DNA of 64,000 nt, taken from positions 930,001 to 994,000 of the forward strand of contig JACKEB010000010.1 of the NCBI GenBank assembly GCA_020633205.1, written 5' to 3'. The number at the start of each line of letters is the position of its first letter. Position 1 is the stretch's first letter. The notes below the pieces were generated by a model. That model was not told where the DNA came from, ran no database searches, and saw nothing but the letters and a program-made list of their open reading frames with translations. Position numbers and translations under genes: made by a program. Below are positions 27,921 through 36,941 of this stretch, one piece after another. The DNA comes from Polyangiaceae bacterium. Lineage in GTDB: Bacteria > Myxococcota_A > Polyangia > Polyangiales > Polyangiaceae.

Positions 27921-29291
27921 ATGCGCAGCAGACTCACTCACGCACTCTTCGTCGGGGTCCTGACCCTGAGCCTCGGCGCAGCCGCATGCTCGAGCGACTC
28001 GACGAACGAGGTTGGCAGCGGTGGCACCGGGAACGGTGGAGCAACCGCGGGCGGCAGCGCAGGTCAGGCGAGCGGTGGCGCAAGCGGGTTCGGGGGTGAG
28101 GGTGGAGGCGCCGCAAACGGCAGTGGCGGCAGCTCCGGGAGCGAAGGCAGTTCCGGAAGCTCCGGGAGTGCGGGCACCTCCGGCGGTGATGGAGGCGCGG
28201 GCGGTGGCGGCGGCGCGGTGGATGCCGGCGTGGACTCGTCCACGCCGCCACCGCAAAAGGAAGTGGTTTTCACCGTGCCCCTCCCAGGTGGCGCCAACGA
28301 CACCACGATCGAGACGAAGCTCGGCGAGCTGGCCAAGGCTGCGGTGCCGGGCTCTCAGATCCGCATCTCGCTCTATCACTGGAGTCGCCAGGCGATCGCC
28401 TACCGCTTCGTGGACGCACAGAAAGCGGGCGTCGACGTGCGAGTCGTGCTCGATCCCACGAACAAGAACGACCAAGGGGACGACTGGGTCGGCGTGGCGA
28501 CGCTGAAGAGCGAGCTACCGAGCGGTCACGTGACGGTGTGCAATGATTCCGCGGGGCAAGGCGCATGCATCGGGAGTAACACCGGCATCAACCACAACAA
28601 GTTCTTCCTGTTCAGCGAGCTGAAGGACGGCTCGAAGAACGTCGTCGTCCAATCCTCCGCGAACCTCACGACGACCCAGCTCCACAAGCACAACAACATG
28701 GTCATCATCCGCGATGACAAGGCGCTGTACGATGCCTACCTGAGCTACTGGACCGACATGCAGGCTCAGCAACAGAACCTGGACTACTACCGCTCCTTCG
28801 ACGGTGACACGGGCACCAAGGCCTACTTCTATCCCCGGGCCAGCGGAGACACGATCCTCGGCGTCCTGGACAATGTCACCTGTGATGCCGGCACGACGAT
28901 CCGCGTGGCAATGGCCTTCTTCACGACGGCTCGCTCGGAGATCGCCGATAAGCTAGTCAGCAAGCGGAGCCAAGGTTGCGGCGTGACCGTGGTGCTCGAT
29001 GGGGAGAACCTGAACACGACCATCGCCTCGACGCTCAAGAGCGGCGGCGTGAACCTCTACCTCTACCCCACGGGCTCCGCTGGTGAGGGGCTACACTCGA
29101 AAATCCTGATCATCCACGGAACCTACACGGGCACCGCCGATCGGGGCCTGGTGTGGACGGGCTCTCACAACTACACGGGCCCCGCCCTGCGAGGAAATGA
29201 CGAGGCGCTGCTCAAGCTGGACGACCCCGATGTGTACGCAGCGTTCGACGCGAATTTTGCGGCCATCCGTGGTGGCGCCGTGAAGCAGTAG
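27921..29291 (+). CDS. Phospholipase D-like lipoprotein
   Basis: Starting at ATG 27921 gives a signal with lipobox GAAAC, then a Gly/Ser-rich linker to about residue 105. Two PLD repeats follow, with HxK motifs at HNKFFLF (His225, Lys227) and LHSKILIIHG, each trailed by the expected SSANLT and TGSHNYTG segments. The family cleaves or transfers phosphodiesters. Surface exposure through the long linker suggests action outside the cell, as inference. Confidence 0.85.
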   Translation: MRSRLTHALFVGVLTLSLGAAACSSDSTNEVGSGGTGNGGATAGGSAGQASGGASGFGGEGGGAANGSGGSSGSEGSSGSSGSAGTSGGDGGAGGGGGAVDAGVDSSTPPPQKEVVFTVPLPGGANDTTIETKLGELAKAAVPGSQIRISLYHWSRQAIAYRFVDAQKAGVDVRVVLDPTNKNDQGDDWVGVATLKSELPSGHVTVCNDSAGQGACIGSNTGINHNKFFLFSELKDGSKNVVVQSSANLTTTQLHKHNNMVIIRDDKALYDAYLSYWTDMQAQQQNLDYYRSFDGDTGTKAYFYPRASGDTILGVLDNVTCDAGTTIRVAMAFFTTARSEIADKLVSKRSQGCGVTVVLDGENLNTTIASTLKSGGVNLYLYPTGSAGEGLHSKILIIHGTYTGTADRGLVWTGSHNYTGPALRGNDEALLKLDDPDVYAAFDANFAAIRGGAVKQ

Positions 29292-29350
29292 GCCGGGCGA
29301 AAAAACGCGACCCAGCGAATTTTCCTAGCAACCACGGGCGCAATTGGCCG

Positions 29351-29593
29351 ATGGGGAATCGCATGCCCCCATCCCCTCCTCGCGGCGCAAGGCGCAGGCC
29401 GCACCTCGCGCTGCTCGCGCTGCTGCTCCCGCTGGGTGCGTGCTTCGCGCAACCGAGGTCTGCCGAACAGTCCTCGTGTCTCGACTACTGCAACTATCAC
29501 AACGACCGTTGCTTGGTGTCCGCCAGCAACTCGGATGAGGTCTCTCGATGCGACTCCTACATGCGCAGCTGCGTCGCAAGCTGCCCCAACTGA
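29351..29593 (+). CDS. Small Cys-rich lipoprotein
   Basis: The 80-residue frame has a basic leader, a hydrophobic segment ending LPLGAC (lipobox) and six Cys in the mature region (CLDYCNYHNDRC then C...CVASC), a compact disulfide pattern. The 3' end overlaps the start of the next gene by 46 bases. Confidence 0.6.
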   Translation: MGNRMPPSPPRGARRRPHLALLALLLPLGACFAQPRSAEQSSCLDYCNYHNDRCLVSASNSDEVSRCDSYMRSCVASCPN

Positions 29594-30216
29594 GCTCACT
29601 GGGCGGGCTGCCGCTGTTGGTATGGGCACTTCTCGCATGCAGGCCGGGAGCCCTCGTTCCGAAGTACGTTGAACCGGCTCCGGATGAACCCCACGCCATT
29701 GTAAAGCTCAGGACGTTATACGCCGCACGACCCGGGGCGAACCTTGACGAGCTGGTGACGGTAGACGGCGATCGCCTCGACCTGGACGAGCCTGGTCAGT
29801 CCACCCGCACCAACGGGTTTCGGGTGCGACCAGGGTTCGCCAGTGTGAGCATCACCTCGGACTTCTTCGACACCGAGACCCACGTGGAGCGACAAAGCTA
29901 TCAAGCCAGTGAACAGTATTACTGCGGTACACAGCAGTCTGGCTTTGGCGCTCACAAGTACACCACCTCGAAGTACTGCACTCGATACGTTACGAAGTAC
30001 CGAGACAACTGGGTCACCGTCCGGCTCCCCCGTGGCGCTTGCGGAGGCAAAGTCAACCTCGCTCCTCACCCGGGTGATGTGTATCTGCTGCAGTACACGT
30101 TTAGTGGACCAAACAGCTGCGAGCTGACCTGCGTTCGCCAGCACTTTACGGCTCCAGGCCAGTTCCAGAACACCGTCTGCGAATACGTTTCGCAACCTGC
30201 CAAAGAAGATTCGTGA
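29548..30216 (+). CDS. Lipoprotein of unknown function
   Basis: The 222-residue product has a signal ending LLACRPG and a mature beta-rich domain with four to six Cys (YYCGTQQSG, SKYCTRYV, ACGGK, NSCELTC). It overlaps the preceding small lipoprotein gene, suggesting coupled translation. Family not recognised. Confidence 0.6.
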   Translation: MRLLHAQLRRKLPQLSSLGGLPLLVWALLACRPGALVPKYVEPAPDEPHAIVKLRTLYAARPGANLDELVTVDGDRLDLDEPGQSTRTNGFRVRPGFASVSITSDFFDTETHVERQSYQASEQYYCGTQQSGFGAHKYTTSKYCTRYVTKYRDNWVTVRLPRGACGGKVNLAPHPGDVYLLQYTFSGPNSCELTCVRQHFTAPGQFQNTVCEYVSQPAKEDS

Positions 30217-30269
30217 CTCACCCGCGGGGCTAGTTGCGGCCGCACGGCTCGGGACTACGCTCCCCCTTC

Positions 30270-30701
30270 GTGAGCGACCTGTTCGAGATCGTGTACGTGA
30301 GCCAAGCCAGCGCGGAGCTGCTCCCTGGTGAGCTGTTTCAGATCTTGGTAGCGGCCCGCAAGAACAACACTCGCAAGCAGATCACCGGCCTGCTGCTCAG
30401 CGATGGCGCATGCTTCATGCAGATCCTCGAAGGCAGCGAGGGCGCCGTCGACACTACCTTCAACCGAATCCGCACGGATAATCGTCATCGCGACGTGCGT
30501 GTCCTGCGTCGCGGACCGATCGATTCTCGCGCGTTCGCGGAGTGGGCCATGGGCTCCGTACAGCTCGAGCGCTTTCGCGAACATGTGGAAGGGCTCAAGC
30601 CGATCAGCGAGGTAGCGTCCAGAAACGACGAAGACTTCGAGCGGGTTCGCGGCTTGATTGAAGACTTTCGAAGCGGCCGCTATCGCGACTTCGTCGAGTA
30701 A
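30270..30701 (+). CDS. BLUF-domain blue-light photoreceptor
   Basis: Starting at GTG 30270 gives 143 residues; TTG 30234 is an upstream alternative. The flavin-binding BLUF fold is supported by IVYVSQAS with Tyr9, KNNTRKQITGLLL with Asn33, FMQILEG with Gln51 and EWAMGSVQL with Trp92 and Met94. The spacings Tyr-Asn 24, Tyr-Gln 42, Tyr-Trp 83 and Tyr-Met 85 equal those of AppA. No output domain is attached, so signalling would be through protein contacts. A 35-residue helical C-terminus follows. Confidence 0.9.
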   Translation: MSDLFEIVYVSQASAELLPGELFQILVAARKNNTRKQITGLLLSDGACFMQILEGSEGAVDTTFNRIRTDNRHRDVRVLRRGPIDSRAFAEWAMGSVQLERFREHVEGLKPISEVASRNDEDFERVRGLIEDFRSGRYRDFVE

Positions 30702-30932
30702 GTCCGCAGCTACACTCGGCGGTTGCGTCCCTACCAGACGCTCTGCATGCTGGGCCGTAGGCGGAGTTCAAGCGAGACCGGCGGAGCGACGTCCGCGGGT
30801 GAATCGATACGGAAAAGCCGCTCAGGCTTTCTGTTCGAGCGTGTCTCGCTTTACAGCGAGCGATCCTAGAAGCACGCTGTACGTCGCCTCCGGTTTGGCC
30901 GGAACCTTAACGGGGAGATTGGTTTGAGGGGT

Positions 30933-32528
30933 ATGAAACGAAGCGCGTCGCGGCGCCTTTCCGCCATCTTTGTTGGTGCACTCAGCGCATGCTGGGCAAG
31001 CGCCGCGCTTGCGGCCACCTATGAGGTAGGGCCAGGCAAGGAGTACGAGAACATCTCGGATGCACCGCTCCGCTCACTGGAAGCCGGTGACGAAGTGCTC
31101 GTCTACTACCGCGCGGAACCCTATCGGGAGAGCTTCGGCATCGAGCGCGCCGGCACTGAGCAGAGCCCGATCAGCTTGAGAGGTATACCGGGGCCAAACG
31201 GCGAGCTTCCGATCATCGACGGTGAGGGCTCGAGCGCCGGTCCCGGTGCCCACAATCGTGGACTGGTGCACACCGGCCCTGGCGCCGCATACGTGGTGAT
31301 CGAGAACTTCGAGATCCGTAACGCGAACAGCGACGCCGGCTTCCCGGACAACGCGGCGAGCGTATTCGCTCCGGATGGCAGCCACCTGACGTTCCGCAAC
31401 TTGGACATTCACGGCTCCGGAAACGGCTTCTTCAGCTGGGTCAATGCGGCGGACATCACGGTCGAGGGTTGCTTCATTCATGACAACGGGAACGCTGGCA
31501 GTATCTACGAGCACAACATCTACACCGAGTCCGACGGCATCGTCTTCCAGTACAACGTGATCCTACCGTTACGCCCGGATGCCGGAGGCAACAACCTCAA
31601 GGATCGCTCTCAAGGCACGGTGGTTCGCTACAACTGGATCGAAGGCGGCAACCGCGTGCTCGATCTGGTCGAAGCCGAAGACGGCGCCTGGGACCACACG
31701 AACGATCCGATCCACGTCTTCGGCAACGTGCTGATCAAGCACGCCGACACGAATCAGAGTCAGATCGTGCACTTCGGTCAAGACGGCGGCAGGCCTCCGC
31801 GACGTCTGATGTACTTCTACCAGAACACGGTGCTCTCGGATCGCAGCAACGGGGCCACGATTTTCTTCGTCAACTCGCAGACCCGCGTTGAAGCCTACAA
31901 CAACGTGTTCGAGAGCACGGGAGGTGAGCTGGAGCTGCTCGACCCCGATCAGTCTTCCGAGGCGACCCTGGTGATGGGCGCGAACTGGATCCAAGCCGGG
32001 TTCCGCGCTGGTAGCAACTCCGCCACCTACGAAGGCATCGAGAACCTGATCGAAGGCAGCGACCCAGGTCTTGGTGACGGCTACCGCCCGGCTAGTGGCT
32101 CACCCCTGATCGACTCGGGCGATTCGCTGCCGCAGGGATATGACACGGTGACTAGCGAGTTCGCCGGCCAGGGCCTGTCTCGCGCCCGCGGCGACTCCGC
32201 GGCGCCCGATATCGGTGCCTTCGGTTCGGAGAGCATGGGCGACCCGAGCCCTGGCGGGTTCGGCGGAGGTGGCTCGGGAGGGGGCAGCTCCGGCGGCGGC
32301 GGGAACGGCAACGGCGGCACCAGCGTTGGAGGAGGTAGCGGTGGCACCGACAAGACCGGCAACGGTGGCTCAAGCCAAGCCGGAGCAAACGCAAACGGCG
32401 ACGCGTCAGGCGTCGACGGAGGCTGCGCCTGCCGCACGACACCGGTCGGCTCGGGCTCTCCGCACGGAATCAGCCTAATGGGCCTCCTCGGGGTGTTTTG
32501 GCTGCGGCGACGGGTGCGCCGCGGCTGA
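30933..32528 (+). CDS. Right-handed beta-helix surface protein with MYXO-CTERM-like tag
   Basis: The 531-residue product starts at ATG 30933 (TTG 30924 alternative). A signal peptide ends ALAAT. A pectate-lyase-like parallel beta-helix follows, with repeated N/D-rich turns (VVIENFEIRN, LTFRNLDIHGSGN, ITVEGCFIHDNGN, YNVILPLRPD, VEAYNNVFEST). A Gly/Ser/Asn linker leads to a C-terminal Cys, hydrophobic helix and RRRVRRG, the MYXO-CTERM pattern. It is likely a surface polysaccharide-binding or degrading protein. Confidence 0.8.
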   Translation: MKRSASRRLSAIFVGALSACWASAALAATYEVGPGKEYENISDAPLRSLEAGDEVLVYYRAEPYRESFGIERAGTEQSPISLRGIPGPNGELPIIDGEGSSAGPGAHNRGLVHTGPGAAYVVIENFEIRNANSDAGFPDNAASVFAPDGSHLTFRNLDIHGSGNGFFSWVNAADITVEGCFIHDNGNAGSIYEHNIYTESDGIVFQYNVILPLRPDAGGNNLKDRSQGTVVRYNWIEGGNRVLDLVEAEDGAWDHTNDPIHVFGNVLIKHADTNQSQIVHFGQDGGRPPRRLMYFYQNTVLSDRSNGATIFFVNSQTRVEAYNNVFESTGGELELLDPDQSSEATLVMGANWIQAGFRAGSNSATYEGIENLIEGSDPGLGDGYRPASGSPLIDSGDSLPQGYDTVTSEFAGQGLSRARGDSAAPDIGAFGSESMGDPSPGGFGGGGSGGGSSGGGGNGNGGTSVGGGSGGTDKTGNGGSSQAGANANGDASGVDGGCACRTTPVGSGSPHGISLMGLLGVFWLRRRVRRG

Positions 32529-32725
32529 CGGTTCGGGGGAATTGCCGGGGCGGGGTCGCACTCTCAAACTTCGCTCGCGCCCTGCTCCGGAGCGCGCGCT
32601 TTCGGTTTGGGGGGAGGAAAACTGGCTCAAATCCCCGGCAATCATGCGTCTACTGGCTGGCTGAGCAGCGATCGGTCCATCAGTGCTTGACTGGTGGGCA
32701 AAGGCACGTATGCTCCCGCGCCCCT

Positions 32726-32798
<73 letters not shown>

Positions 32799-32904
32799 CT
32801 AAGCCAAAACCCCACGTTTTCTGCTGGAACGCTCTCGACGTTTACTCTCGGCTACCGGACACAACCGGACGGGACAGGACAGGAAACTCCACCCAAATGG
32901 GAAA

Positions 32905-33648
32905 CTAGAGGGAAACCAGACGGGGGTCTAGGTTTCCCAGATCGAGGCCGTCGAGCATGCTGAGATCTACGGGCCAGGTGTTGCGGGGCCCTAGCGTTTG
33001 CTCCATCAGCTGGATGAGATGCTCACCCGATACCGCCTGCTCCTGGAGGTTTCGCAACCACGTCCAAGCATCTTGGGCAGCGGCGCCGGTGGTTTGACCA
33101 AAGACCGTGGTGCCCAAGATGGCGTTCATGATCGACACCCCCGACTGCGCCGATCCTTCATGGCGGATCACGTGATGGTAGAAGGCCGTGAACACAGCCA
33201 CGGTGTCGTTCCAATTGATGTCCTCTGAGGAACCGATCATCACCGAGAAGGGCGCCTCTTGGTGGTAGGCCATGCGGCTTGAGCTAAAGCCCTTGCAAGT
33301 CGACATCACCAGCCACATGCCACCTGACATGCTGTGCACGGTGCCGACCAGCGGCGCCAGCTGCTTCCAGGTCAAACGCTCCCCCGACGTAAGTCCAATC
33401 TCGTTCTCCGAGCCGTGCATCGACAGGTGGAGGATGGGGGTGATCGGCTTCCCCTCCATTGACAGCGCCTTCGCTTTAATAGCAATCCCCACGACCACCT
33501 TGGTCAGGGCGTTGCGACTGATCACCGTGCTCATCGCTACGGGAAGCCCCGCATGAGTGAGTGCCTCCATCAGGACCCTTCCCTCGCTCCTGCTGGCGAG
33601 GAAGTCGTCTTCGCTTGGGGACTCGATGATGTGTACGACGTAGCTCAT
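32905..33648 (-). CDS. Single-domain CHAT/caspase-like cysteine protease
   Basis: The 247-residue protein shows the caspase-fold order: ILHLSMHGSENEIGL with His78-Gly79, then WLVMSTCKGFSS with Cys118, then PFSVMIGSSEDINWNDTVAVFTAFY, which matches the 'unacceptable-loss/allowed FY' end of CHAT domains. His and Cys would form the catalytic dyad. No signal peptide is present, so it acts in the cytoplasm. CHAT proteases are effectors in several bacterial defence systems, but no sensor is fused. Its place between the tRNA and phage genes suggests cargo. Assignment is by eye. Confidence 0.65.
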   Translation of the reverse strand: MSYVVHIIESPSEDDFLASRSEGRVLMEALTHAGLPVAMSTVISRNALTKVVVGIAIKAKALSMEGKPITPILHLSMHGSENEIGLTSGERLTWKQLAPLVGTVHSMSGGMWLVMSTCKGFSSSRMAYHQEAPFSVMIGSSEDINWNDTVAVFTAFYHHVIRHEGSAQSGVSIMNAILGTTVFGQTTGAAAQDAWTWLRNLQEQAVSGEHLIQLMEQTLGPRNTWPVDLSMLDGLDLGNLDPRLVSL

Positions 33649-33824
33649 GACCCCCGAGCCTACTCCCGCTCGATGGCTAACCCAACCCCACCCGTGCCTC
33701 CCCCAAGAACCACGTGCCTAGACACCACTTGGCCGTGATGGTGCCTCCGCGGGGTCGCACCACGAGGGCCAGGGAGCTGAGTGGGGACCAGCCGGGTGTC
33801 TAGACCCGGCTGGTCCAGCGTAGG

Positions 33825-35072
33825 CTACGGGTAGGTGGCCCTCACCCAAGATATGATGTTCGCCAGGTACGAGTTCATGGACCTGGCAGCGTTCGGATAC
33901 GGGCCGGTCGAGTTTGACTCCGTCGCGGCGATTCCAACAACGTACGGCCCGTTGCTGCCCGGGTAGTCCGTCCAGACCGGTCCTCCGCTGTGGCCTGCCG
34001 ACCAGTCCACTCCAAGCGTGAAGTCTAGCGGCTGAGACCCCGAGTAACTGATGAACGCTCCTGCTCTAGAGCCAGTCGTCATTCCGTACGCAAAGTTCGT
34101 CAAACAGAAACTCGGTGGATTCGGGTATCCGCTGCACACAGGGTACCCGTCATTGTACAGCACGTCGTTGCTGAGGATGTAGGTTCCAGGGACCCAGTAG
34201 CCCATCCACCCGGGAGTTCCGTTGCTGGTCGTCCACGGGTTGCTATCGAGAAGCATGATGGCCCAGTCGAGCTGCCGGCACACGCTCAGGTTGCTATTGT
34301 AGTGTGCCGGGCAGTCCTCGTAGATGTATTGCGAGGAGTAGATCACGTCGATACCCCACGGTGAACCGTAAGGGGCGTTGGACAGAGTGCTCCCAGTTCC
34401 GTTTCGCCGGGGGGTGTATTGCTTGACGTAGCCTCCGCCGGCCCCAACGACACAGTGAGCGGCAGTCAGCACCACCCGTCGCCCCACCAGCGTGGCGCTA
34501 CATTGATCGTTGTCGAGCGTTCCCATTCGGGAAAGCTCCCTGTGGTTGTAAGGGTAGATTGAGCCGATGGGCTTCCAGACTCGATTGTCGACTCCGCCGG
34601 ATAGCGCGGCGACATGGCTGTCGGAGCTGATGCCGGTAGGGGCTCCTCCCTCCGACGCGTTGTTCATCCCAATCTCCTCGGCGACTAGCCCAAGGGCGCC
34701 GAGGTCAGCCTCGTCAACCAACCACTCCTGGTCCACCTGGTTTACGCCGTCCGTGTGGATCAGGCTCACCTTGCCCGCGGGCGGCCTTGGAGGCTTGACC
34801 ACCTTCTTGAATTTCTCGCCCTGCTCGGTCCCACGGAAGTCATAAGGTGGGAGCGCTGGCTCGGCGAGATCGGCGTCGGTGAACGTTCGTAGGAATCGCT
34901 TCTCCACCGTAACGCTCGGCAGATACTCGGAAACTTTCCTTTGGGCTTCCTCGGTTGGCGTCCTTGCCAACCTCGGCAGGTCTTCTGCCTGTTCCTGGCA
35001 GGAAACACCTGCTGCCGTCACAGCGCATGCAGTGAACGCCAAAACCAGTGGTCTCATCCGTCGAGCAATCAT
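33825..35072 (-). CDS. Exported trypsin-like (S1) serine protease
   Basis: The gene starts at ATG 35072, preceded by GGAGGT at good spacing. A signal peptide ends near AGVSC, followed by a propeptide of about 150 residues. The catalytic triad is His206 in TAAHC, Asp269 in LDWAIMLLD and Ser362 in GHSGGP. Several Cys pairs support secretion. The overall form recalls glutamyl endopeptidase/trypsin-like enzymes of predatory bacteria. It is unusual next to phage genes and may be island cargo or host sequence. Confidence 0.85.
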   Translation of the reverse strand: MIARRMRPLVLAFTACAVTAAGVSCQEQAEDLPRLARTPTEEAQRKVSEYLPSVTVEKRFLRTFTDADLAEPALPPYDFRGTEQGEKFKKVVKPPRPPAGKVSLIHTDGVNQVDQEWLVDEADLGALGLVAEEIGMNNASEGGAPTGISSDSHVAALSGGVDNRVWKPIGSIYPYNHRELSRMGTLDNDQCSATLVGRRVVLTAAHCVVGAGGGYVKQYTPRRNGTGSTLSNAPYGSPWGIDVIYSSQYIYEDCPAHYNSNLSVCRQLDWAIMLLDSNPWTTSNGTPGWMGYWVPGTYILSNDVLYNDGYPVCSGYPNPPSFCLTNFAYGMTTGSRAGAFISYSGSQPLDFTLGVDWSAGHSGGPVWTDYPGSNGPYVVGIAATESNSTGPYPNAARSMNSYLANIISWVRATYP

Positions 35073-35151
35073 CAGCACCTCCAGAAGCCCCCAAAACTGA
35101 GATGTGGCGGCATGGTACGGAGTGTGGTGGATCGTGGCGTGCTGTGTCAAC

Positions 35152-35167
35152 GGTTCCACGTGGAACC
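35152..35167. promoter_or_regulatory. 16-base perfect palindrome, parS-like
   Basis: GGTTCCACGTGGAACC is its own reverse complement. It equals the myxobacterial parS consensus TGTTCCACGTGGAACA (from memory) except for the two outer bases. It lies between two divergent genes and may be a ParB site or an operator for one of them. Confidence 0.55.
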
Positions 35168-35269
35168 TCGCCGCTACGTCGCTCAATATTTCAGATTCCA
35201 GCCGGAACCGCACTGCTCGCTTTTGCCGTCCCTGTTGCTCCTCAGATCCGGGTGCGTCATAATCTGGGC

Positions 35270-35857
35270 ATGAAGAACTCGTGGGTTGTGTTTGTCATTC
35301 TGGTGGGATGCAGCTCCAGCGGCAGTGACGCGGGAGGAACTTCGGGTCGGTTGGAAAACTGTAACGGCATGACCACGGTTCTTGCGCGTGGCGAGGGCAC
35401 CACTGAAGGGTGTATTGCGGACGAGGGGGAGGCGGTGGCAGTTGGTTGTGCTGGAGAAGCACTCGCCGACTCCGTCCAGGTTTGTGCGGAAAAGGATGGT
35501 CAGAAGTACTGGGGACGGGCGTACGGGGCGGTGCAGATGCTCGATGGGTTCACGGCGTGTGACGACCCTCAGCCCGAGCTGTGTTCGCTCTCGACCTGTG
35601 AGCTACCCCTGACCAATTACTCTTCCGTGTGCTCGTTGGAAGACACCAAGATCCAGTGGCGCTGTGGTGAGAGCGACTTGGACGAGAACTGTTGCAAGAG
35701 GGCAACCTGTTCGTCCAACGAGGATTGTGGGGCTGAGGAACACTGCGATTCGGTGTCGACGTACGCCGCCCGCAATTGCTTCTTCAATGAAAGCGGCACG
35801 TGTGGCTGCGAGGGGACGCTGGGCGGTCCTCAGGTGATGGTCTGTGTGCCCGATTGA
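35270..35857 (+). CDS. Cys-rich lipoprotein
   Basis: The 195-residue product starts at ATG 35270, with a short signal ending VILVGC. The mature region has about 16 Cys, including CGESDLDENCCKRATCSSNEDC, suggesting two disulfide-rich modules. It is followed by a strong terminator. Composition matches host lipoproteins more than phage genes. Confidence 0.75.
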   Translation: MKNSWVVFVILVGCSSSGSDAGGTSGRLENCNGMTTVLARGEGTTEGCIADEGEAVAVGCAGEALADSVQVCAEKDGQKYWGRAYGAVQMLDGFTACDDPQPELCSLSTCELPLTNYSSVCSLEDTKIQWRCGESDLDENCCKRATCSSNEDCGAEEHCDSVSTYAARNCFFNESGTCGCEGTLGGPQVMVCVPD

Positions 35858-35895
35858 ATCGCTCCGCAAGCCTCTCCACCCAATCACCCCAAAGG

Positions 35896-35923
35896 ATCAC
35901 CCTCAGGGGTGATTCGCGTTTTT
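35896..35923 (+). terminator. Intrinsic terminator after the Cys-rich lipoprotein gene
   Basis: ATCACCC and GGGTGAT form a 7-base stem with loop TCAG, followed by TCGCGTTTTT. A larger alternative stem pairs AATCACCCC at 35882 with GGGGTGATT. Confidence 0.8.
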
Positions 35924-35927
35924 GTGG

Positions 35928-36326
35928 TCACTTCACCAGGATCTCAACCAGCTTCAACAGAACCGGCCCCCACTGATCCGCCGTCTGAGTCAGAGTCCCC
36001 ACCACAGCCAGAATGACGGCACCCACGCTACCGACCTTCAGCACCTTCTTTTCGAAGGCGGCGGCCAGCTTGTCGAGGCGTGCGTCATGTTCGGTGTCCT
36101 TCTGGTGAAGGCCATCCACCTTGCCTTCAATCCTGCCTAGCGTCTCCTCGGTCTTGGCGTCGGAGGCTTCCAGCTTCTCGATGCGTTCGCTGTGCTTCGA
36201 GAGTAGCTCCTCAACCTGATCGCTGATGCGCTTCAGGAGCTTGTACTGGTGCTCGGGCTCTTGAACATCAGGAGGCGGATCACTTGGCAGACCGATCCCC
36301 ATGATGGTCTTGCGAGACGGGCTCAT
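35928..36326 (-). CDS. Coiled-coil plus membrane-anchor phage protein (possible holin-like)
   Basis: The 132-residue product starts at ATG 36326, overlapping the upstream stop as ATGA. A long charged coiled coil (about residues 25-85, KLEASDAKTEETLGRIEGKVD) precedes a C-terminal hydrophobic helix (VGSVGAVILAVVGTL). The topology resembles XhlA-type holin helpers. It is the last gene of the late operon, a usual place for lysis genes. Confidence 0.55.
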   Translation of the reverse strand: MSPSRKTIMGIGLPSDPPPDVQEPEHQYKLLKRISDQVEELLSKHSERIEKLEASDAKTEETLGRIEGKVDGLHQKDTEHDARLDKLAAAFEKKVLKVGSVGAVILAVVGTLTQTADQWGPVLLKLVEILVK

Positions 36327-36673
36327 GGCACCACCCGTGACAGGATGTAGAGGATGGTGATCAGGTTGCCTGAGGCCACCCCAAGAGCGAGCAACGCCAA
36401 CCCCGCTGGCCACCACACACGCTTGGCCTCGAGGCGGGCCAGGCGTTCGTCATGCACGTCGGTCCTCTGATCCTGACTGGCCTGCCGTGAGGACAACTCC
36501 ATCACCTGATTCGAGAGGTGCTGGATGGACTCTTTTAGGGGTCCCTGCTCCTCACGCACGACCTGCCTGACGATGCGGGCGAAGACCTGCAACTCGGGTT
36601 CGTTGGGCGGGCCTTCGGCAGGGCCAGGCCTGAGGGTGTCATGCTCAACAGTCACAACGAACGCCTCCTTCAT
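36323..36673 (-). CDS. Coiled-coil plus membrane-anchor phage protein
   Basis: The 116-residue product has a helical coiled coil (KESIQHLSNQVMELSSRQASQDQRT, split) followed by a hydrophobic helix (WWPAGLALLALGVASGNLI) at the C-terminus. It is translationally coupled by ATGA overlaps on both sides. Similar layout to the next gene suggests a two-component lysis or membrane module. Confidence 0.55.
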   Translation of the reverse strand: MKEAFVVTVEHDTLRPGPAEGPPNEPELQVFARIVRQVVREEQGPLKESIQHLSNQVMELSSRQASQDQRTDVHDERLARLEAKRVWWPAGLALLALGVASGNLITILYILSRVVP

Positions 36674-36915
36674 CCCTGAGCCCTAGGGGGCACGCTCACC
36701 CCCAACTTCACCAAGAAGCTCTCCAGCTCGTTCGTGAGCTTGAAGCGACCATCAACACCCAATTCAAAGATCCCGGGAGGCGGGCGTAGCTGACGCCGTT
36801 GCTCAAGGGGCATAGCCAGGATCACCCGTTCGGCCTCCATGAGGGCTTCGGCGACAGCGTCGACCTCGGAAAACATGTGGGAGATGTCGAGGGTGTGGGT
36901 GCTTTTAGGGGACAT
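36670..36915 (-). CDS. Small phage protein, first of three coupled genes
   Basis: The 81-residue soluble protein has no membrane segment and an amphipathic helix in its N-terminal half (VDAVAEALMEAERVILAM). It overlaps the next gene by four bases (ATGA). Unknown function. Confidence 0.5.
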   Translation of the reverse strand: MSPKSTHTLDISHMFSEVDAVAEALMEAERVILAMPLEQRRQLRPPPGIFELGVDGRFKLTNELESFLVKLGVSVPPRAQG

Positions 36916-36941
36916 GCCCTAGCAGTTTGAGAAGTGGATCC

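Noticed and set aside
35152..35167. Chromosomal origin near the parS-like site
   Set aside because: No dnaA, dnaN, gidA or parAB is in the window, so origin proximity is not supported.
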